From Bubalus kerabau (taxonomy: Eukaryota > Chordata > Mammalia > Artiodactyla > Bovidae), in contig NC_073639.1 of assembly GCF_029407905.1 (NCBI RefSeq), positions 41,867,501-41,931,500 of the forward strand: DNA of 64,000 bases, read 5' to 3'. The notes under the pieces were generated by a model. It was not told where the DNA came from, did no database searches, and saw only the letters and a list, made by a program, of their open reading frames with translations. Every line of letters starts with the position of its first letter. The first letter of the stretch is position 1. Both the position numbers and the translations under genes were made by a program. Shown here one piece after another: positions 57,183 through 64,000 of the stretch.

Positions 57183-57477
57183 CTATTAAGGTAATCCAAA
57201 TGAGAATATGGTTTGTGAAATATTAGTATGAACAGGTTAGACTGTGGATTATGAGTATAGGAAGCACTTTAGGTCTTTCTTATCCCTGACAATTACAGAA
57301 ATCACTTGTGTTATTGACATAGGTTATAATAACAATCTTTTAAGGTACCACATTCATCATATAAGAAATATCTCCAATTAGAAATGGTGTTACCCATTGA
57401 TAGAGTTGGTAGACAGGTAGACAAAATAATCAGATGGAACTATTGGCATATAATGGGTAGATTTAAGAAATGCTAGG

Positions 57478-58302
57478 AGGAGAACAAGATGGTAGAGGAG
57501 TATATGGACATGGAGTACATCTCTTTCCATGGGTACATCAGGAATACACCTTCAGATTCAGAAGTGCATGTAGAACACCAGCTGAGAGCGGACAGGAGTA
57601 CCTGACCAGCGGAAAAGAATATATAGAACCACACAATACTTGGTAGGATGAAGGAAATAGGAGGGAAAAACAGGACTGTTAGTAGGATTGGACCTACCCT
57701 AAGCGTGTGGGGGAACTGAAGCAGGGGTCCAAAGCCCACATCAGGGCAATTGTCTGAGTCAAAGGAGAAACATTTAAGGATGAGAGTGAAACAGCTTATC
57801 TGTGGCAGTCAAAATGGAATGAAAATCAGTCCTTGCTGCAGCCATACATACTCCGGACAGGGACATAGGTCCCCTGGAAGGGGCAGAGGCTGGGATCTGG
57901 AGTTTAGGGAGCAACCACAAGGCAAGGGCTGCTGTTGACTGTGGAGACATGGATCGAGGGGATGTGAGGGAGGAGATTATGGTGGATAATGCCTGTGCAG
58001 GAAAGCAAAGCAGCCATAGAATCAAGGTGATACTGCTGAGTCATGCATAGAGGGTGGAGCCATCACCATACTCTCTTTTTCCCCACATGCTAGCATCAGA
58101 AGCTGAACAATAGAGAGGCTGGCACATCAAATGCCTGACTGAACTACAGAGTAGGACTCCACTCAGGGTGCTCCTTTAAGTGACTAATGCAGCAAACTAC
58201 AAAGTAGGACCCCACCCAGGGTGCCCCTTTAAGTGACTGACACACCAATCTACAGAGTAGGACACCAATCAGGGGGGCCCTTCTAAGTTCCTAAGGCAGG
58301 AA
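57478..58302 (+). mobile_element. Orphan L1 5'UTR-like segment
   Basis: Begins 'aggagaacaagatggtagag' and continues 'gtacatctctttccatgggt', 'cagaagtgcatgtagaacac', 'agtccttgctgcagccatac', as I recall for ruminant L1 5'UTRs. L1 5'UTRs act as internal RNA polymerase II promoters. Many TG/CA pairs suggest a decayed CpG-rich ancestor. No ORF1 follows. Not coding: the small frames on both strands are chance. Confidence 0.55.
58144..58302. repeat. 53-bp tandem repeat, three units
   Basis: Units start at 58144, 58197 and 58250 with 'ctacagagtaggac' (middle one 'ctacaaagtaggac') and contain 'cctttaagtgact'. The third is more diverged. It lies at the 3' end of the L1 5'UTR-like segment. Confidence 0.9.
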
Positions 58303-58749
58303 GAGTTAGTTGAGATATACCATGCTCTTATCAGTGTACTAATACAATGTCAAATATATTTAAAACCTCTATACACATTTCTTTTGAGATAAATGACATT
58401 TATTTTCATTCCCAAGTACAATATTTTAAGCTGGTTTTAGTGAAGTGTGAAATTCCAACAAAAACATGAAAATAAGCATCAATAATGGAACAGAGAAGTG
58501 AGTCTCATTTTAGAAGATAGAACTTCAGTGTGAGGGAGAATTTCCAGGATGGAAGGATCCTTGGTTCTTTTTGAGTGCAGTGTTGACCTCTGACTATCTT
58601 TTGAATGTCTACTCTTTTCTGTATCAGTCAGCATCTTGCTGGATGGATGCTACCTTGACCTAAGTACTTGAGTCCTCTCTCCATTTAGAGTAAGACTCCC
58701 CCTGACTTTTTTCTGTTGAGCAGGAATCTTCCCAGTTCTTCTGTGAAGC
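58303..58749. other. Gene-free stretch
   Basis: Nothing recognised. Confidence 0.5.
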
Positions 58750-59260
58750 CTTTTTTTTTTTTTTTTTTTTCTTTCTCTGGTCTAATTCTATGTGTAATTC
58801 TCATTCCACAGTAAAGCAAACTCCTGCCCCTCTGTGTTGGCAATATATTCTACCACTGTGGCACTGGTCTGGACCAATATCTCCAAAATGGAATAATTTG
58901 ACAAAGAGTATTTTTCAACTCCATGGCCCCTTTGGGAATCTTGAAATCTCCCCAAACCAGCTCAATTAAGATGTCTCCCATCCCCTGTTCCTTATTACTC
59001 TTTTTGACTACCCCCTGTCTTTTCTTAAGCTCCCTTGAATCCTTCTGTCTTACAAACTTCACAACTTAAATCTCCTTGACTCTATGTTAACCCCTGTCCT
59101 AAGACATTTCCTTCCTACCCCTGTTTCTCAACTCCTTTCAATAACTTGATGATATCAACCATAGGGGTGCTTGAAAAGGCTCAGGGATTCCAAGAGTCAT
59201 CACCTGATGTGTTTTTCATTTAAGATGCCCCCCCCTGGCAAATCTGAACCAGAATTTCAG
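58750..59260 (-). other. Unidentified block behind a T-run (possible retrocopy)
   Basis: A 22-bp T-run at about 58750-58771 would be a poly(A) tail on the minus strand. Upstream on that strand a 70-codon frame (58850-59062) starts MKFVRQKDSRELKKRQ. I do not recognise the protein and see no AATAAA or TSD, so this is a candidate only. Confidence 0.25.
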
Positions 59261-59859
59261 CTATAAGAGATAGCCCAAATCATTTACCCATAATTTATTT
59301 ATTCAGCTTTTATAAAAGCAATATCAGTGGAATTTCAGATTTGATTTGATCATGTGATAAAATAACATCATGAGTGACTAATATTTTTTGCCAATTTAAT
59401 CAAAGCCACAATATATAATCTTGAAGAAAAAAATAGAAGTAAACAATGCATAATATTGTCAAAGTCTCAATTTTTCACAGCAAGATGATTTTGTTTTTGT
59501 TTGGTTACTTTATTTTTTTGCTGATTTGGTTTTATAATCATTGACATTATATAAATAAAAAATCACAATACTTATAGAAGTCTCAGACACCTGGGAAGAT
59601 CACATCAAAGGTAAAGATTACCTTTATAATATCTATTTTTAAAAGGATTCATAATGCTTCAAAATCACTTATACTAGAGAGAAAGCAGAATTCTAAGTTT
59701 ACATTAATATAACTTATTACAGAACTGGATTTAGGAATTCCTCTTGTCATTAAGCATGGTAATGAATGGATTTTACTAAAATGTTCCTATCTATCTAATT
59801 GCTTTTAAAAGACTTAGGTATTATAAACAAACAAATGAATTTTACTTCATTTGGAACTT
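59261..59859. other. Gene-free AT-rich stretch
   Basis: Nothing recognised. Confidence 0.5.
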
Positions 59860-60155
59860 TTAAAACATGTTGCTGCTGCTGCGAAGTCGCTTCAGTCGTG
59901 TCCGACTCTGTGCGACCCCAGAGACGGAAGCCCACCAGGCTCTGCCGTCCCTGGGATTCTCCAGGCAAGAACACTGGAGTGGGTTGCCATTTCCTTCTCC
60001 AATGCAAGAAAGTGAAAAGTGAAAGGGAAGTTGCTCAGTCGTGTCCGACTCTTAGCAACCCCATGGACTGCAGCCCTCCAGACTTCTCCATCAATGGAAT
60101 TTCCAGGCAAGAGTACTGGAGTGGGGTGCCATTGCCTTCTCCGTTAAAACATGTT
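59860..60155 (-). mobile_element. BOV-A2 SINE, antisense, 12-bp TSD
   Basis: A dimer: 'tcgcttcagtcgtgtccgac' ... 'ttgccatttccttctccaat' and 'ttgctcagtcgtgtccgact' ... 'gtgccattgccttctccg'. Several CpGs survive, so it is young. Perfect repeat 'ttaaaacatgtt' at 59860-59871 and 60144-60155. The tail is a (GCT)n run. Confidence 0.95.
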
Positions 60156-60660
60156 ATAATACCACAAAGAGTTTTAACAAGCTCTTTCATATACAGGGAT
60201 AAAATGACATCTGACTTTAAAACAAAACTAAATGCTTTTTAAATAAAAAATGAAGTTATGTCTATTACCTTACATGCATACTTAAATTCCTCTGTCACTA
60301 TTACTCCTTGTATTGTCACAAATACCCATATTAACTTTATCTTGTAGCTAAATTAAGAAAGTTCTATTTTACTGTGAGTTAGATAATTGGTCATTATCTG
60401 TCACAAGTAATTTTGCGGTCTGTAAAAACTCAACCCCTGTAGGTACCATCCAAAACTTTCCTAATATGAGAACATATTCTCTAAGAGTCAAAATTAGAGA
60501 CATGTTGTAACATAATAATGTAAATTTTTATTTTGTACATATATTTACTATTCATGTTTCTGTATGCAACATGTTTAATCTATTTAATATTTATGAAATA
60601 TTTAATAAGTACTTAAATATATACTTATATGTTTCAATTATATAGTTTAAATTCTGTATT
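60156..60660. other. Gene-free AT-rich stretch
   Basis: Nothing recognised. Confidence 0.5.
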
Positions 60661-61093
60661 TTTTTCTTTTCTTTTTTTTTAAGTTTTATTTAATTTAACT
60701 TTACAATATTGTATTAGTTTTGCCATATATCAAAATGAATCTGCCACAGGTATACATGTGTTCCCCATCCTGAACCCTCCTCCCTCCTCCCTCCTCCCTC
60801 CCCATACCATCCCTCTGGGTCGTCCCAGTGCACCAGCCCCAAGCATCCAGTATCGTGCATTGAACCTGGACTGGCGACTCATTTCATATATGATATTATA
60901 CATATTTCAATGCCATTCTCCCAAATCATCCCACCCTCTCCCTCTCCCACAGAGTCCATAAGACTGTTCTATACATCAGTGTCTCTTTTGCTGTCTCGTA
61001 CACAGGGTTATTGTTACCATCTTTCTAAATTCCATATATATGTGTTAGTATACTGTATTGGTGTTTTTCTTTCTAGCTTCACTCTGTATAATA
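60661..61093 (-). mobile_element. L1-BT 3' end, antisense
   Basis: T-rich tail, then 'attgtattagttttgccata', four 'cctccct' units, 'gtgcaccagccccaagcatc', 'ccctctccctctcccacaga' and 'cttcactctgtataataggc'. About 430 bp of L1 3'UTR, 5'-truncated. It contains the stretch found inverted at 34.8 kb. TSD not resolved. Confidence 0.9.
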
Positions 61094-61173
61094 GGCTACT
61101 ATATATTTAAATATTATATGATTTAAATGTAAATATATGTATGTACATGTGGGTATATATATATATATATAAT

Positions 61174-61392
61174 GGGCTTCCCAGATGGCACTAGTGGTAA
61201 AGAAGTCATCTGCCAATGCAGGAGGCATGAGACATGGGTTTGATCCCTGGATTGGGAAAATCCCCTGAAAGAGGGAATGAGAATCCACTCCAGTGTTTTT
61301 GCCTAGAGAATCTCATGGACAGAGGAGCCTGGAGGGCTATAGTCCATAAGGTCATAAAGAGTCAGACATGACTGAAGCAACTCAGCATGCAT
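61174..61392 (+). mobile_element. Bov-tA SINE, sense
   Basis: Complete from 'gggcttcccagatggcacta' to 'agacatgactgaagcaactc'. It lies next to a short TA run (61155-61170). Confidence 0.9.
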
Positions 61393-62027
61393 ACACATAT
61401 AAAATACATATATTTAAAATACTTGCTTACTATAGCTTCTAGTCTTTATTTTTATAAATGTAGTTAATTTAATATAAATTCCTGATTTTAAGTTTGAAGT
61501 ATCTTTTATGCTATAATAATTCTGAGTATTACCAAAGGTGATTAAGATATCAATGTGATACAGTTCCATGTTCAGCAGAATATCTTAATTATATGTTTTC
61601 TAGATTATTGTTGCTCTGCTTATAAACTTTGAGTCATATTGTGCCTTATTTAGTTTTAATACATTAAGTGTATCAAATAGTTTGACTTCATGAGAAAACA
61701 ATTACTATAGTTCCTAGAATCAGTCCACCTCAGTGTTCAGTGACCTCCGTTAGGAAATTTTTGTTAGTCATACATTTGCCTGTATCCATAGCAAAGATGC
61801 TCTGTGTTTTTTGTTTGTTTTACCAAGATGATTTATTGTGTTTCACACAGATATGATAATAAAAGATGTTTATCATAGGAAGAGACAAAATACTAGATTT
61901 CAGCCTCTGTGATCTATTGTGTGGTGTTAGAAATGTAGACAGTCAAGTCTTAAGTCAGAAACTAGAGTTAACTGGATATTGGAATGAATGGCTGTTGTCA
62001 CGCATGTGGTGTGCATTTTGTTTAGGG
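61393..62027. other. Gene-free stretch
   Basis: Nothing recognised. Confidence 0.5.
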
Positions 62028-62190
62028 CAGTGCAGGAGACCCGGGTTCAATCCCTGGGTCGGGAAGATCCCCTGGAGAAGTAAATGGTAAACCACTCCAG
62101 TATCCTTGCCTGGAAAAGCCCATGGACCAAGGAGTCCAAGGGGCTGCAGACCATGGAGTTGCAGAGTCGAGCATGACTGAGAGACTAATA
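62028..62190 (+). mobile_element. Bov-tA SINE, 5'-truncated, sense
   Basis: Starts inside the head at 'gcagtgcaggagacccgggt' and ends 'gcatgactgagagactaa'. The A box is lost. Confidence 0.87.
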
Positions 62191-63019
62191 CACACACTAG
62201 AAAGCATAATAATCATTGACACAAAACAACTTGTCAGAAAAATAATTCCATTTAGTTGAATAGAGAAGTTTACCTGTTTCATAACCCTAAGAGTTATATA
62301 GAATGTTGGATTACTAGAACAGTAAAACTGTTCAAGTATTTTAATAAGTCTAATCAATCTCATCTTAAACAAACACAAATTTTATTAATTATATTCTGTA
62401 CTAATAAAAACAGGGTTAATGCAAATAGCTGCTTCCTTTTTCTTAAATATAAACCATTCAAATCTGTTCAGTATTCAAGCTTGTATTTGGTTTCTCATGT
62501 AGAAGTACTTGTGAGCAAGATGTTTATGTAATAAAGATAATTAATTTTACATAAAAGTTATCACATCTTAGACACTGGGATAATTTTAGATTTATGTCTG
62601 TTAATTTAACAAATCAATTAAAATATAAATTATTTATTTAATATATTTTATATTTTTAAACATCCTCCAAAGGTGAAATTGTTCACATTCACATAATGAA
62701 AGGTAAAGACTTTTCTCAATTACACCCAGAGTGGGCAACTTTAATGTCCTCAGTTATACCTCATGAAAAAGCACTATAAATCATTGGTCTAAGTTTAAAT
62801 AATTAATTTTTATTTCAATTAGTGTGAACTATTTTATTTGATGTCAATTCACAAATATTCTAACAAAAAAACAAGCAAAAATTGAACAAATGGGATTCTT
62901 CTTTGTCAATTATTTTTTATCTGATAGAGAATGGAACCTCATCATCCACCTAATAGATATTACAAAGAAGCAAAGAAAAAAATGTTCTTGGCTATAAATA
63001 GCCCATGAAGAGCACCAGT
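62191..63019. other. Gene-free AT-rich stretch
   Basis: No element recognised. Confidence 0.5.
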
Positions 63020-63345
63020 GGATTAACTCATTCTAGGTTTTCCTCCATTTCTTTGCACTGATTTCTGAGGAAGGCTTTCTTAGCTCTCCTTGCTATTTTG
63101 GGGAACTCTGCATTCTAATGGGTTTATCTTTCCTTTTCTACTTTGCCTTTAGCTTCTCTTCTTTTCACAGCTATTTGTATGGCTTCCTCAGGCAACCATT
63201 TTGCTTTTTGCATTTCTTTCTTGGGAATGGTCTTGATCACCACCTCTTTTTTGTACAATGTCTTGAACTTTGTCCAAAGTTCTTCAAGCACTCTATCAGA
63301 TCTAATCCCTTGAATCTATTTCTCACTTCCACTGTATAGTCATTA
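63020..63345 (-). mobile_element. Internal BovB linker fragment, minus strand
   Basis: The minus strand reads the linker between endonuclease and RT ('gatttctgaggaaggctttc' is the reverse of the FLSDQ/KKAFL part). It corresponds to about 6560-6880 of the full-length copy. Both BovB ends are missing, so it is a deletion remnant rather than a normal 5'-truncated insertion. Confidence 0.85.
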
Positions 63346-63699
63346 ACGTTTAACGATTGGAACGTTAATGTTAATCACTCCAATGTATAATGTTAATATA
63401 ATTTTATTACAGTTTAACATATGTTTCTTCCTATTGTGACTTCTTATTTGACTTATTTCTTGCTAAGGAACAATCCATTTTATCTCCAAACATTTCAGTC
63501 TTTGTAATCTTTATTCCATATTAATTTTTGTTAATCTCTCCTTTCATCAGAGTATATAGTTACATAAGTTCATATTATTTGAATTCTGAGTTAATTGGTT
63601 TATTCCTCAACATCTTGTTTCCTTTAACTTGAAAGACACACTTTTAAAAATGTTTGTAGTGCTTGTATACTTGTAGCAAATTTTCTAAATATCTTACTC

Positions 63700-64000
63700 T
63701 AAAACATAATTTCATTTTAATTTTAAAACGTTATTTTCCCTTAATACAGAATATTAAGTGCAGTATCATCCCCTCTAAGGCACACATCCAAGACTTTAGA
63801 AATATTCCATCATTTTTTGGCTTTTACAGTTTCTATTGAAATGTCACCTGTTATTCTTATTGCTATACTTCCAAGGCATTTTTTCTTTTTATTTTCTACT
63901 ATTTTTAAGATTTATTCTAAGATTTTTTTTTCCTTTGCTTAGATATGTAGTTTTTAAGTGTGATTATTTTTTATTTATACTACTTGGGAGCTCATTGAAC
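63700..64000 (-). mobile_element. Old L1/HAL1-like sequence, antisense (tentative)
   Basis: 'ttttggcttttacagtttct', 'acctgttattcttattgcta' and 'tacttgggagctcattgaac' fit antisense old L1/HAL1, running off the right edge. Confidence 0.45.

Noticed and set aside
58144..58302. CRISPR-like array
   Set aside because: The 53-bp units abut each other without unique spacers, and this is a mammalian genome; it is a tandem repeat.

Overview
The window is repeat-rich, AT-rich nuclear DNA from a ruminant, almost certainly a bovid. The diagnostic content is the RTE-type LINE BovB, the tRNA-Glu-headed Bov-tA and dimeric BOV-A2 SINEs, older cetartiodactyl CHR-type SINEs, and L1 with a bovine-type (L1-BT) 3' end. 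I find no convincing host protein-coding exon, no tRNA, rRNA or snRNA gene, and no CRISPR array. The long open frames are all pieces of BovB or L1 reverse-transcriptase genes; the other short frames look like chance. By my coordinates BovB alone covers about 17-18 kb of the 64 kb. Repeat family names come from recognising the sequence, not from a database search.

Layout. 0-5.1 kb: L1-type 3' sequence, a Bov-tA SINE, a 1.9-kb minus-strand BovB, then a SINE and a CHR SINE. 5.2-8.6 kb: a full-length plus-strand BovB with an 8-bp target-site duplication (TSD) and a 522-codon open RT frame. 8.8-17 kb: short SINE, CHR, L1-BT and BovB copies in otherwise featureless AT-rich DNA. 17.1-21.5 kb: an antisense L1 carrying two nested BovB insertions. 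23.3-25 kb: a 5' half of BovB with an A-tail (read on the minus strand), followed by the only CpG-rich segment. 26-33 kb: a MER2-like DNA transposon, a SINE-headed BovB chimera and BovB 3' ends. 33.9-39.8 kb: a mosaic of L1 fragments with a twin-primed L1-BT, three consecutive SINEs and an inverted BovB pair. 41-45.5 kb: an LTR-like block, SINEs, a MIR and a 2.2-kb BovB. 47.2-51.4 kb: an L1-BT insertion abutting a perfect 58-bp inverted repeat, a BovB split by two later insertions, and a tailless SINE head. 53.8-58.3 kb: an LTR-like block, L1/HAL1 pieces and an orphan L1 5'UTR-like segment with 53-bp tandem repeats. 59.8-64 kb: BOV-A2, L1-BT, two Bov-tA copies, an internal BovB fragment and L1-like sequence at the edge.

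How the parts relate. BovB encodes an APE-like endonuclease and a reverse transcriptase. The Bov-tA/BOV-A SINEs share its 3' end and are thought to use its machinery. L1 is the second engine; poly(A)-tailed copies with 9-16-bp TSDs fit it. Several junctions record unusual reverse-transcription events (twin priming, snap-back copying, template switching, internal priming). These are the most interesting content. I did not find evidence for a new multi-gene system.
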